From: Phytophthora hibernalis
Taxonomy: Eukaryota > Oomycota > Peronosporomycetes > Peronosporales > Peronosporaceae
Direction of reading: 5' to 3'
DNA: 64,000 nucleotides
Assembly (NCBI GenBank): GCA_012656075.1
Contig: JAAKBF010000202.1
Location: 124,001 to 188,000, forward strand
Part shown: piece by piece, positions 44,935 to 56,020 of the stretch
Position numbering within the stretch: position 1 is the first letter of the stretch
Layout: every line of letters begins with the position of its first letter
Program-made: the position numbers and the translations under genes
Notes under the pieces: model-generated
Seen by the model: the letters and a program-made list of their open reading frames with translations, nothing else
The model's database searches: none
Told to the model about the DNA's origin: nothing

Positions 44935-45704
44935 GATAACGTTGCAAAACAAAATATAGTTGCTTTATCAACTTCAATAAGTAGCTTTAGTTATGTTCAA
45001 GGTGGGAAGCTACACTTCACCTCTTTACCGCTCAAGTTAGTAACGTCGTCTTCAGTCAAACCGATAGCTTGAGCAGTATTTGCGCGATGAGCATACACCA
45101 AGATCGAAATTTCAGGCGAGTGAGTTTGCATGTGGAAAGTTCGTTTCATATTACAGCCCCAATGCGTCAAGGTTGCCGAGTACGTGGTGAGCAGGGTCCA
45201 TTGATGGAACTCGTGGCTAGCAGCGACTTAGTATCCGGAAACGTTTGGGTATTGGGTCAACGTTTTATACTAGCGACATTAATAGCAAAATGTTGAATGT
45301 TCAGCGTTAACGGTGTAATAATTGTGCAACGTTAATTGTTGCACGTTAACGAGTGACATTAATTGTACACTTTTATACAACCTTAGCAATATCGCTGCAT
45401 TGCAGCTTGTTGCAGCGACCTTCCAGCGTTGTAATAGCGTGGGCACGTAGTTGAGTCCGCACGCTGTCGCTTTCACGACATATATAGTATAGTTCTTGCA
45501 AGTACCGTACGTCTTCTCGGGGGCACCACAGCGCGCTTATATTTCCCATATTTTACTGCAAATTCTACTGTTATATTTTGTCATCAAGTGAAATTTGCTT
45601 CACCGATATACCAGTTAATACCAGTTTAACGTCGGATATCGTGTCTAACGTTGCCCGTATCTGATGGTGTGACGTTGTAAAACATATGGCTTAACGTTGC
45701 AGGA
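44935..45704. repeat. Right MULE end: AACGTT-motif cluster
   Basis: Non-coding region after the protease with repeated AACGTT or TTAACG motifs, for example near 44938, 45240, 45258, 45304, 45328, 45342, 45648 and 45691. The final one is inside TTAACGTTGCAGGA, the inverse of 30517-30530. Likely 3' end of the element; binding role inferred. Confidence 0.55.
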
Positions 45705-45897
45705 ACGCCATTCTAATAGCGCTAGTGAAGACATCCTATGCGACAAGGCTGTAAGGCCCTGGTCTAAGTAGAAAAAACTGAAACTCGTTCTCGAAAATCT
45801 GCTCTGCGATTAGGAGCGGCTTTCGGAACGCGTTCCGAGTTTATACGGTTCTCGAAATACCTCCTGGAGCTATTCCGAAGTCGGAACGAGTTTGTGC

Positions 45898-46372
45898 CTC
45901 TGCCAGGGATAATTATCACCACCGGCCACAAATACATCAACATTTTCCCAACCGGCCCACATTTGAGTTACTAAGGTTATACAGGACTAAGGACCTCTGA
46001 TTGAGAAGCCCCGCTGCGCGTTAGGCGTCTAAATGGGGAGAAAGGGAATTCTCCATTCTCGAAGTATTTCTCCAGTCGGCGATTGACCACGAAAACTTAC
46101 CTGGCGTTCAGGTGTGGATAAGAGAGTGGTCGCAATATGTGCTGGTGTAGGAATACGATCTTCTCATTCTCGCTTTTTTAACAGCATTCTTGCAACAAGG
46201 TGTGATGTTAAGTGCTGGAGCAGCACAGCAGCTCATGCTGCTGTTGACAAATTCGAGTAAAAGCTATATCAAGTGAATTGGCCAATGCAATCTCTGAGTC
46301 GACTTAAATGTGGGCCGGTTGGAAAAATATTAATGTATTTGAGGCCGGTGGTGATAATTGTACTCTGCCAGG
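45898..46372. repeat. Long inverted repeat with 70-bp arms
   Basis: The left arm (45898-45968, starting CTCTGCCAGGGATAATTATC) and the right arm (about 46302-46372) are reverse complements with a few mismatches, sharing AATTATCACCACCGGCC and CCAACCGGCCCACATTT. About 330 bp lie between them. This could be a foldback element or a duplicated and inverted end of the adjacent Harbinger-like relic. Confidence 0.8.
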
Positions 46373-46559
46373 TGTATATCCCGCTACGAATTGTATGGAA
46401 GACACTTCGCGTTTTCGTTCGTGCGGTACCGGCCAAATCTTGCCAGCTTCCTTGCACTATGAAAAGCTAGCTGTTCTCTGCATGTTGCAGTGTGTCTGTG
46501 CAGCAGTATCGGCTCTCTGTAGCGACCGTCGTGGTCTCGGTGGACTGCCTCGCACCAAC

Positions 46560-47120
46560 GTCAACACCTTTTCAGCTACGGCATTTGAGAGGGCAATGCC
46601 AGCCAAGAAGACGAAGTGCTTCGACGTGAAGATGCGCTGTGACAAACATACATTTCTTGAGTTGGCTGCTCTCGTCCGCCTTAACTGGAAAGTACGAATG
46701 CATCATAACGTAGTTTGATAGCACGAGACGGGTAGCGGTGACGATGCTCTATCTCTCCACAGGTGGAACAATTGATAGTGCAGCTTCTGTGATGGGCATT
46801 TCCAAATCAAGCGCAGTGGTGTATATCAATCAAGTTTTCTCTGTGCTTACAGGGATGGCTAAGGCTGAAATCACGATGCCCACCACACAGGCAGACATTG
46901 AGGAGATTCGACTTGGATTCGAGATGATAGCCGGCTTTCTTGACGTAATTGGGGCCGTGGACGTCTCCTTGATGCATATTTCACGCCCATCCGAACATGA
47001 GGGATGGTACTGCAGGAAACATTTCCTGCAGTGAATATGCAGGCCGTCGTAGATCACCGGATGCGTTTCAGATCGTACTGTATCCGAGCGGGGTCGATCA
47101 ATCACAATTTCTGAGATGCT
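46560..47120 (+). pseudogene. PIF/Harbinger-type transposase fragment (DDE_Tnp_4)
   Basis: The frame 46738-47031 contains a helix-turn-helix (LYLSTGGTIDSAASVMGISK, SSAVVYINQVFSVL) and the first catalytic aspartate in DVIGAVDVSLMHI, followed by PSEHEGWYCRKHFLQ and, after a shift, NMQAVVDHRMRF. This is the order seen in Harbinger nucleases (GAIDGTHI ... YxxRKxxxSxNxQAVVD). The second and third acidic residues are lost after about 47120, so only the N-terminal half survives. An upstream frame with TAFERAMPAKKTKCFDVKMR is probably part of it. Confidence 0.75.
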
Positions 47121-47587
47121 TTAGCCTCCGCAAACGCTGAAAAGCCTTAACCTGCAGAAAAATGATGCAGATACGTCTATACATACGACATTGGACAGAG
47201 AAACCTGTTGACAATTTATACAGCTTCCCGCATGTAGTTTTATGCCCCATACAGATTCCTAGTGACATGGCGACATTGGATAAGCCGTTTTCGTGGGAAT
47301 CAAGGGGTTAATTAAAGTAATGCACTTGCCATTTCATTTGTCATGTGAATTTCAGAGCTCATCCGGGCGCAAGGCCTTGTTTGGGTGCTCCATCCATTTG
47401 AAGAAAGGGTAACATGTGCAGTGTGCTACATCGGAATATATTAATATTAGTAAGCTTTATGATGTATCGGACCATTGAGTAAGCTCAATGACTTCATGCC
47501 GATGAATTTGAGTACTACAAGCAGCGTGTTTCATGGCATCCTCCTCAACTTGCAAATAACATTGATTGGTAAATAGACGCGAAGTTC
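47121..47587. other. Intergenic, no gene recognised
   Basis: Decayed tail of the Harbinger-like fragment and 3' flank of ammonium transporter gene 1. No clear coding frame or repeat. Confidence 0.5.
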
Positions 47588-49135
47588 TTAGACTTGCTCA
47601 ACCGCGTCTGCCAGATTCATGAACGCGGCCTCGAAAGACGTCTCCGGGGGCTTGAATTGAACAGTCTTCGGTCCGTGGTCGCTGTAGTCACCGTGGTCGC
47701 TGTAGTCACCGTGGTGGCTGTAGTCGTAAGCAAGTCCTCCGTGGTACGAAATGTCGATGCCGTTCGCCTCCTTCTCCTCGTTAATACGAAGACCGATAGT
47801 GTATTTCAGCACGATCAAGATGAGCAAGGTCGCAAAGAACACATACGCCGCTGCCACACAGTTCGCCACCAACTGATACACAAACTGCATGCCATGACCG
47901 TAGAACGCGCCGCCCTTGATGCTCGGATTTACCTTGGAGGTCGCAAAGAGGCCAGTCATCAAGCCCCCACAAAGCCACCACAACCGTGGATAGCAAACAC
48001 GTCGAGCGTGTCGTCGTAGCGTAGACGATTTTTGAGCTTCACCGCGAAGAATCCCGTGGCGGCACCGACGACTCAAAGATGAGCGACGCCCACGGAAGCA
48101 CGTATCCGGAGCCGGGGGTGATGGTGGCCATACCCGCCACAGCGCCACTGGCAGCCCCGCACGGGTCCAGGTTGCGGGAAATGCTGTACTCGAGCAGGAC
48201 CCACGTCATAAAACCAGCCGAAGCAGCCAGGTGCGTGTTGATTGCAGCAGTGGCACCAATTCCATCTGCAGCGCCTCCCGATCCTCCATTGAAGCCGAAC
48301 CAACCGAACCAAAGGAAGGTGCAGCCAATCATGACCAAAGGTACGTTGTGCGGCTTGACCGCTTCGCCGTGGTTGTACCGCTTTCCGACCATGAGAGCAG
48401 CCGCAAGAGCACCAAACCCGCCGGAAACGTGGATGACCGTGCCCCACCGAAGTCGAGAGCCCCCATGCTCCCCTCCCAGCCCCTGGGCGTGATACTCCAC
48501 GTGTCGTCCAGCCTCTGCGACCAGATCCAGTACACCAAGGGCTCGTAGACGATGGACGTCCACACGAAAATGAAGACGAGGTACGTGCCGAACTTCATGC
48601 GGCCGACAATGCCGCCGCTCAGTTCGGCCGGCGTGATGGCCGCGAATTGCGTCTGGAAGAAGGCGTACAGAATGTGCGGGATGCCCGTGCCGTAGGTACC
48701 ACTGGGCGTCTGGGCCACGTGGTTGTACCCGGCCCAACCGAAGACGCCGTGCGTTCCGAAGGCGGCCGAGTAGCCAAAGGCCCAGAACTGGATCGTTACC
48801 ATGGCCATACTCACGAAGGACATCATGATGGTGTTGGACGCCATCTCTTCACCGGCCAAGCCGGCGTAGAAGAAGGCGACGCCGGGCGTCATGATCATCA
48901 CCAAGGCACTGGCCGTGATCATCCACGCCGTGTTGCCTGAGTCGATGGCCTGGCCGTAGTCGGCGCCGGCCTTCTCGCCCTGGTTTTCGTAGTCGACGCA
49001 TTCGCCAGTGGCCGAGTCCACGTATTGAGAGATCAGACACGAGGCGTTGCTCTGGCCCGACACCGCAGCGACCAGCGCCGCGACGGCCAGCAAGGCTAAG
49101 CACGCGGTGGTTGGTATGGATAGAGAGAGCGGCAT
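47588..49135 (-). CDS. Ammonium transporter (Amt family), paralogue 1; three frame breaks
   Basis: Start ATG 49135-49133 (MPLSLSIPTTACLALLAVAA, signal-like segment), stop TAA 47590-47588; about 515 codons, normal for eukaryotic AMTs with 11 membrane helices. Family blocks: IDSGNTAWMITASALVMIMT, PGVAFFYAGL, LDFGG then TVIHVSGGFGALAAA, PLVMIGCTFLWFGWFGFNGG, FAIHGCGG and MTGLFATSKVNP. The C-terminus has short HGDYSDHG repeats. Imports ammonium through the plasma membrane. Frame breaks at about 48455, 48072 and 47967 are each repaired by one more base at a short mononucleotide run, so sequencing error is more likely than inactivation. The upstream open frame to 49576 lacks family similarity and was not used. 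Confidence 0.9.
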
Positions 49136-50263
49136 CGCCAGTTGATTGAGTCTCCGGTTGCGTCTTGTGCTGCAAATTAAGGAGTGGGCAGCGACCTCGT
49201 CGCACAGGGGACAATAGACTCGCTGGACGCCATGGTCTATTATAGCATGTTGCGCAGTGGGGGATGCGCGCCGGGAATGCACAAACGTGGCGTTTCCATT
49301 GGAAATTCCACGGGTCTCCACTGCAAGTTTTGACGCGAGACCACATGCACGCCAGTAGCACGGCAGCAGCAGCAGGCTGTGCACTCTTTCGTTTTCGCAG
49401 CATTTCTCGCTGAGAGTAGCTGTGACGGTTTGGATCGCTGTGGATTTAAAAAAGGCAAGTTGTTCGGCGGCCATTTCCGGTGTGCGGGCACCGGCACCGG
49501 AATGACCGTGATTCACAGGAGGTTTCGCTAGTGCATCTCCCACGCAAGGACATGCATTGCATGATGCAAGAACCACAAAAGGACCATCAATTTGCTGGTT
49601 CTCAGAACTGAGAACTTCTCAAATGATGCATAAATGTAGCCCGCCTCAGACGGTCGGGTGACGCAGCCCCGAGCGATTTTGGAGCGCGGGGATTGGCGTG
49701 ACACGATCGAGCATAAACGGGTCCACACGACAGCTTTTACTTGCACAATCAAGATTCTCCTGAATTTGTTGGACCGTATGCTTGCAAGTGTTGGATGGGC
49801 TGTCCAACTTTTTGGATTTCAAATTATAAATACTATCCATACAAAAAGTCAGACCACAATTGTCACGATTTTGTTGGACCTCGGTCCAACAAGAATAAAA
49901 CCTTATTTGCAACATATTATGTGAATCCGGTTATTTGGAAAAAGTGGTGTCAGAGAGCTCACAATAATATTTAATTATAATATATTGTCAGAAAGTGGGA
50001 GCAGTTCACAATATATTATTCTCTGAATTTTTTTCAGAGATCCGAATGAGGTCCCATTTTCGACTCGCGTTACTGCACATTTAAGTTCGACAGCACGACA
50101 GCACTGTTGCACATTTAACAGGTTTAATGCACATTTAAGTGTTAGGGATCATGTTAAATTATTTAGTGGGAAACAGCTGCAGCACATTTAGGCCCTGGGT
50201 CTCGGAATTTAATAAAAGAAGCGATGCTGATTGGCCGGTGGTTTATTCCCCGACGAGGCTTTT

Positions 50264-50287
50264 ATTCCCACCCCATGGGGTGGGAAT
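50264..50287. repeat. Perfect 24-bp palindrome
   Basis: Arms ATTCCCACCCCA and its exact complement with no loop. A cruciform or hairpin is possible. Isolated from any gene; function unknown. Confidence 0.85.
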
Positions 50288-50663
50288 TAATTGAGGATTA
50301 TACTGGGAGGACAGCTTTAGCTGGCTGAACAGCCTAACCAATTTTATTGGTGGGGTCCCCCAGGGTTTAATTGGCGAATGTCGCCTGAGTCCATATGTCA
50401 CCGATTGTGACTACGGTCACACAAAATATTATGTGTATCTTGTGGATGGTGGTGTTCCGAATGTTGTTGGGCGAAGAACCTTGTTTGACAGTGCGCTATC
50501 TTCGTTAAACGAGTCACGCAGTCGCTTTGGCCGAGTAGGTAAGATGTAGATTTGGAAGGGCGCCAAGGTTACGATTCTCAGGACATGCTGCGTAAGCTAT
50601 ACTTGCGCATTCACCATTACCTGCTCGGGTTGTACCCGGTGTGAACGGGAAGTTGTATTATAC

Positions 50664-50851
50664 ATGGTGCTGCTGCTAGGTTTCTCGGATGTGTTTGCAA
50701 ACGCGTTTTCTCTGGCAAAGACAACAAGTTGCATATGCACCTGGAGCAAGAGCTGGTGGAATACCCGCGCTCCGATAAGGGTGCCTTCAACGAGATGCTC
50801 AAGGAGAGGCTTCGCTTTCAACATTACTTATTAGGGCACACGAAAATTTAA
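50664..50851 (+). CDS. Short uncharacterised ORF fragment
   Basis: About 62 codons reading GAAARFLGCVCKRVFSGKDN, KLHMHLEQELVEYPRSDKGA, FNEMLKERLRFQHYLLGHTK, then TAA. The text looks coding (amphipathic, few rare residues) but has no proper start and no family I recognise. Probably a fragment of a larger repeat-borne gene. Confidence 0.3.
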
Positions 50852-51953
50852 AAATTCAATGAGGCGCGAACTTAATTTAAAAAAGAATCTTTGTCAACTG
50901 TCCTCCCAGCCTAATGCTACGCCTCTAGTATTCCGAGATAGATATAAAGTCGGAGAGGCAGTTGCCAGACCGTCAAGTCATGCAAAATCATGATGTACGA
51001 CGAAAACATGCGATGTTACACCCCTTCAACAACCAACCTCCATCCTTTACTAGACAACACTTTATTCAAGTCACTTTACAAAAACGACGAAGGGATTTGC
51101 TAGTTCAACCAATCACATTTTATTTAGCACAAAGCCGCGACTTCGCACGGAACAGCTCTGGATTTACGTTGAGCTCAACAAACTCAGTTTCAAAGTGAGT
51201 GTTTATGGATTGGAATTCGTCGTGCAAAATTCACTTCATATTCATGTTCGCCATTTTGGATTGTATTGATCAGGGGATTCTGATAGGAACGATACTCAAA
51301 TGAAGGCGAAAAATAAGCTGTACTTCGAAGTACATGTATTAGCAACATGTTGGTTGAAGGAGTGTTGAAGGAATCCTAAATTCATCGATCTAGCATCACT
51401 TCGCTTCAAATTAAACGGTTGCTACTTGTAACTATGCGAAGCATGCCTGCATATTTACTCAAACGAAACCCCTCCCAATGCGTGTAACTTTCTCACCATG
51501 TGTCCATAGACCACCCGGCGTAATAATTTCCCTAAATGTTGTTGGGTAAGAACGAATTGTTTTCCGTGAATGATGCAATTTTAGATTTTGTTGTCTTGCA
51601 TGCATAATTCTTACTACACCTACACTGTATGAATGCCGGACAATAATCAACATGATGAGGTGTCATCATTTTTCTATTTACTGTTAATGGGAATTTATCT
51701 ACACACCACTGTAGTTTACGGTGCTCGGTATTAAAGTATTAATAGTGTGTTGCTCGAAGAAAAATCATCTGCTGCAGGTAAAATACGATTATAAGGGATA
51801 TCATATCATAGAGGTGTGTTGTCCTAATCTTCTGCGGATGGGTCAACCGCCACAAATAAAATAATAATAGATCTGATTATCAAATATAGCCGGGTTTTAA
51901 ACATTATTTGTTGAAGTATCCGAATCGAATTACGAACGGTATCAGAAATGCAA

Positions 51954-51965
51954 GGATTCAGACCT
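51954..51965. repeat. Target-site duplication of the second LINE, left copy
   Basis: GGATTCAGACCT, identical to 58766-58777. Confidence 0.88.
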
Positions 51966-52165
51966 GATTTTTCTATTTTGAAGTGAGGTTCATTAGAGTC
52001 ATTTAGAAGTCCTAACGCCACCTAAAGCCCAAGCTCGCTCGACGCCATTACTGCAGTCAACGAGGATGTGGACAGCTTCGTGCTCTGCACAGGGCCCTGT
52101 CCACTCTCCCTATCGTTACACCGTGCCGCCTGCAACCTCGGGCGCGACCGGCGTCTCCTGTTCAG

Positions 52166-52600
52166 CTACCCACTGAGCCACATCCTCTTGTATGAGATCC
52201 GTAATGGATGCCCACTTCTTCTCTGGGAGTCTACCCACTCCCGCCTTCCACTCCGCAGAGCTGTTCGTTTCCGCGCCACGCTGGCGAATCCAGCCACCGC
52301 TCTATTCGTGTCACGGTGGCACTGTGTCCAGCTATTCACCGCCGCCGCGTCCCCGGCGCGGCGTGCTTTCCAATAAGAGTCTCGGAGGTGAGCCGCTCTC
52401 GGTGGCTGTCTCTGAGACAGTTGTTGAATGGCCTGCTGGTTGTCTCCAACCACGTGCACTGGGCCCACGCGTGGAGCACGCATTCTCGTAATCATCGAAG
52501 CAGCCCAAGGTGCGTGGCTTTCGACCCTGCCACTGATCCGCCGGCATAAGAGGTGATGCCGATGAATTGGGTCGCAAAGGAGCCAGAAATTTTGCGCCAC
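52166..52600 (-). pseudogene. Second LINE: RNase H region
   Basis: Text RVGPVHVVGDNQQAIQQLSQ and PRAAHLRDSYWKARRAGDAA aligns with HVMGDNADVLRQ and LKGDYWKTRRAADAA in the first LINE. The upstream acidic residues of the RNase H site are not visible in this frame. Confidence 0.65.
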
Positions 52601-52927
52601 GCACGATCACCGTGCCACTGGTTCCGCTCTCTGTAGTTCCGTTAGCCGCCCAGCCACAAATATGATAAAACAGCAGCCGCGGTGCGGATCCGCCGAGTGT
52701 TGTCCCTCCCAATCTGCCCCTAGCATTAGGCAGAGCTGACGACGAAGGTGCGCCAGTAAGTTGGGGTCCGCCTTCGACTCCAAGGCGGTGGTGATATCCG
52801 CGTTCCCCGTTTGGAGTCTGTTAGCGTATCCACCAACGTGATATTCTGGTGAGATGTCGTTGCAAGAGTCGAAGTGCGCAACTCTCCAGCGCCACACCGC
52901 ATGTAGATAGAGAGCCGCCCCCAGACT

Positions 52928-54475
52928 TCAGCAGCTCGCCGTCATGCGTTCCACCGCATCACCCAGTAGGTCAGCTTGCTCCGCCGGATACGCTGCAATA
53001 ACCTTGCCCAGGGCCCTTGAGATCCCATCAGGTACTCCGGCGAGTTTGAGCGAGAAACCCGACGTCTCATAGCTGGGCAGCTTCAGCCCCGCCGCAAACC
53101 ACCGCTCTATTAGGACCTCACGTAGTTTGGCCGCCGCAGGGCATGTCCAAAACCCGTGATACAGATCTACACGCCCCACCCGTGCGCATCCATCGTGTGG
53201 GCAATCCATCCCCGCCGAGCGAGGATTGTAGAGCGACACCGCATGGTGTTTGATCCGGAGTAGGATCTGTCCCCCACGGATTAAGCCCCACCACTCGGCG
53301 GATGTTCTTCCAGGCTAGGTAGTCGATTCCCGCAGCCACTGCTTCATTGAGTTGCCCCCACTTGGCTTTTGAGTTGCCTTGATGCTTTCGGAGGTGCTCC
53401 AGTCCCTTTGCATGTCGCTGCCGCCTGAGCTGAGACTTGTACGTTTTCTAGGGGTCTTCCTGCGTCGGTCTCCCGCCCAAAGGCACACCATCCGCGAGAT
53501 TCTTGGGTGAGGGTGTACCGCCGTGATGGGGGTACTCTTGCCAACCGCACCCTGTGTTGCTTCTATGAGCTCGCACTGAGTGCGAACCCTCATGATCTCC
53601 TATTGCTCCTGTGGATCCGTGGCCACCATGTTCATCTTGAGATTGGGTCCGATGCAGAGAGGCAGTCTCACGTGGTCGGCGTTGGTGGTGGTGTACCGGA
53701 CCGGCCCAGAGTGATCCCCGGGATGCAGTAGCTGCGGATAGTTCAGCAGAAGCAGGAGCATGAGGTACTCCGTCTGGAGGCGAACCAGTGACTTTGAGGA
53801 CTAGTACCGTGACTAAAAGCCCTCCATTGGCTAGCCACCGCCAGTGCAGCACGACGTTCATCAGAGGGCCAGCTCGACATAGTGTGCGCAGCTTCGTCCT
53901 GACGTTGACGACCGCCCAGTCGCCGTGAAAAGTTTCAAATCTGCAAACACCGTGTATGGCAGCCACTCGATACAGAAGGTGCCATGTAGTGCAGCTTCCG
54001 TCGCCAAGTAGCTGCGACTTAACGGTCCCTTCAAAGCCGCCGTGTCTAAGGACAACCGTCGGCCATACCACCTTGTCTCCATCGGTCCACGGAAGTACGT
54101 CCTGCAGAATAACGCCACCACCATCGCCGCTCTGTGGGTGGCTTGAATCACTCCCCAAAAGTGTTGCAGATCATGATACCCGTGGTCCATATGGAAGATG
54201 TCACCCTTGTGCTGTGTCCCGTTGGTTGCGTGTGTCATGGCGTCACGTACACGGGCAAGGCCTCCCCTTCCGCGTGTTGATCGGCCAGTACGTTCCCTAC
54301 TATCTGTGTGGCGGGGTCCGCGTCCACCGCCCAGATGTTGACAGTGACCGCCGCCAGCGCAAGCAACTCGACCTTGAGATCCGGAACGGCTAGACCACCC
54401 TGGTGTCTGGGTAACGCCGCTACATTGCAGTTGAGCCATTCGCGCCCCCCACAAAACAGTCCCTGAACCGACCAT
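52928..54475 (-). pseudogene. Second LINE: RT C-terminal region and zinc finger
   Basis: Several frames covering the thumb and connecting region. The finger reads MDCPHDGCARVGRVDLYHGF then WTCPAAAKLREVLIER (52928-53239), without the stop present in the first LINE. Motifs such as YLAWKNIRRVVGLNPWG occur in both elements. Confidence 0.7.
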
Positions 54476-55776
54476 TCCTGACGAAATTTTTGATCATCGT
54501 TTGGAACATCTTTATTGTGTCCGTGTATGGCCACTGGTGTCGGCCGATATAGAGCAGATTAGGGATCACGACTGCCATTGCGATCAGACTCCGCTGATTC
54601 ACAGTAAGCGTTTTATGCGTAGCTAATGCCAGTCTGGCCACCAGTTGCGTCTTGGCTACTTGCCAAGTGTAGTCCGGGTCCGGCACACTTCCCACCTGTA
54701 GTCCCAGGTAGCGCGATAGCTTCTCGATCGTCTGCAGTTTGAGTGGAGCTGGCAGCAGGTCCATAGTCGCAATCGCTGCCGGATTGAGCGCTATGACAAA
54801 CGTCTTTTCCTCATTCAGCGTTAAACCGGATGCTGACGCGAAGATGCGAGTGATGGCCATGACAATGATTACCTCAGCGACCGTCCTCACATAGCTTGTC
54901 GTACCCCCCGACCTTCAGGCGTACGGACCCAGCCTTGATCTTCAGCACGATGCCTGAGAGGGGCTGGTCATTGTCGATCCGTCGATACAGCGCCTCCAGC
55001 CCCAAAATGAACAGGATGGGCGTCAGCGGGCAGCCCTGGCGAATTCCGCACTTGACCTCGACCCATCGTGAGCAATAGCCGTTCGCCAGGAACCTAACTC
55101 GTGTGCCTTCGTGCATCCCACGCATCGCGTTCACGAATTCCTCCGGGAATCCCAATCATAACAATACCTCGTACAGGAAGGCTCGATCAACCGAGTCATA
55201 TGCTTTACGAAAGTCAAGAAGGAGCCAACGCTGCCGCCATGACCGCGTCCTTCATGGCCGCCTTTTGAGCCGCCGTGAAGAGGTCCACCGTGGCGTGGAT
55301 GGTGCGGTAGGGCACGAATCCGTTCTGGTGTGGATGTATGATCCATTGCAGCTTTTGACTCGTCCGGGTCGTGAGAATGCGAGTCAGGATTTTGTAGTCT
55401 GTATCCAGTAAAGCCAGAGACCTAAAGTTGAGCGGGTTGCGCGCGTCGCCCCCTTCTTCAGACAGAAGATGTCCGCCTCCAAAAAGGTGGCCGGGAACAC
55501 ACCATCTCGATACCACTTGTTGTAGAAGTGCGTTAAGATGGGTGTGAGCAATGGCGCGAAATCTCTGTACCATTCGTTCCCCAGACGGTCGGGCTCGCAG
55601 GCCTTACCCGCTTTCGTCTTTCCGATAGCCGCAGCAACTTCTGCCTCACTGAATGGCGCCATCAAATCCTTCAGCAGCTCCCTGTATTGGCCTGCGTCTC
55701 TTAGCCACTTCAAGACCCGCTGTCGTGCCTCCGGTGTAGACGCTACTTGCTGTAAAATCGGTGTCCAAGCGTCCAC
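54476..55776 (-). pseudogene. Second LINE: reverse transcriptase with damaged catalytic box
   Basis: Fingers region WTPILQQVASTPEARQRVLK; then FRSLALLDTDYKILTRILTT, NGFVPYRTIHATVDLFTAAQ and CGIRQGCPLTPILFILGLEA. At 54896-54912 the expected aromatic-Ala-Asp-Asp box is reduced to VGGYDK by loss of about seven bases, and the frame shifts. The thumb continues at 54420-54890 (ASGLTLNEEKTFVIALNPAA). This copy cannot make an active RT. Confidence 0.88.
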
Positions 55777-56020
55777 GAGGGTATCAGGCTGTTCGTGTAC
55801 CCCCGGGCGGCTTGGCCATTCGCCGCGTCCAACTGATGAATCTCGGAGGTGCCATATTTGGTGCTGACACGCTTGAAGAGGGGCCGCATCATCTTGCCCG
55901 GTGTGTGGCCTCCTTCGCGGAATAAGCGGTGTTGTTTCGCGTCCCCTCTTCCATTAATACAAGCAGTGACTGCGTTACGGACCCGCGCCATGGGCGTTCC
56001 ACCCCTTCCGTCCACGAGCG

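Larger units (their letters stand above)
30517..45704 (+). mobile_element. MULE carrying a Ulp1/C48 protease, invaded by a gypsy element
   Basis: Outer limits are suggested by the inverted 14-mers TCCTGCAACGTTAA (30517-30530) and TTAACGTTGCAGGA (45691-45704), each inside a cluster of AACGTT motifs. Contents: N-terminal exons, solo LTR, first copy of the FAR1-like and early transposase region, inserted gag-like and gypsy sequences, the 5' LTR of that gypsy element, second copy of the same MULE region, the rest of the transposase with a SWIM finger, a repeat-coded linker, a 179-codon ORF and a Ulp1 protease. MULEs with Ulp1-like proteases are known from plants (Kaonashi type). True ends and 8-9-bp target duplication are not proven. 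Confidence 0.7.
49136..51953. other. Intergenic region with several foldbacks; no firm gene
   Basis: Upstream region of AMT gene 1, then AT-rich sequence. TTGTTGGACC (49766-49775) and its inverse (49883-49892) could end a 127-bp MITE; the right one is also half of a 22-bp palindrome starting 49871. GCACATTTA occurs four times between 50088 and 50190. The pair CTGGGAGGACAG (50303-50314) and CTGTCCTCCCAG (50898-50909) may bound a small element. TGTGAC-TACG-GTCACA at 50407-50422 resembles the ends of the gypsy LTR. Confidence 0.5.

Noticed and set aside
49136..49576. N-terminal extension of ammonium transporter 1
   Set aside because: The open frame continues upstream of 49135, but the extra residues have no similarity to the family. 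The ATG at 49135 opens a proper signal-like segment comparable to that of gene 2.
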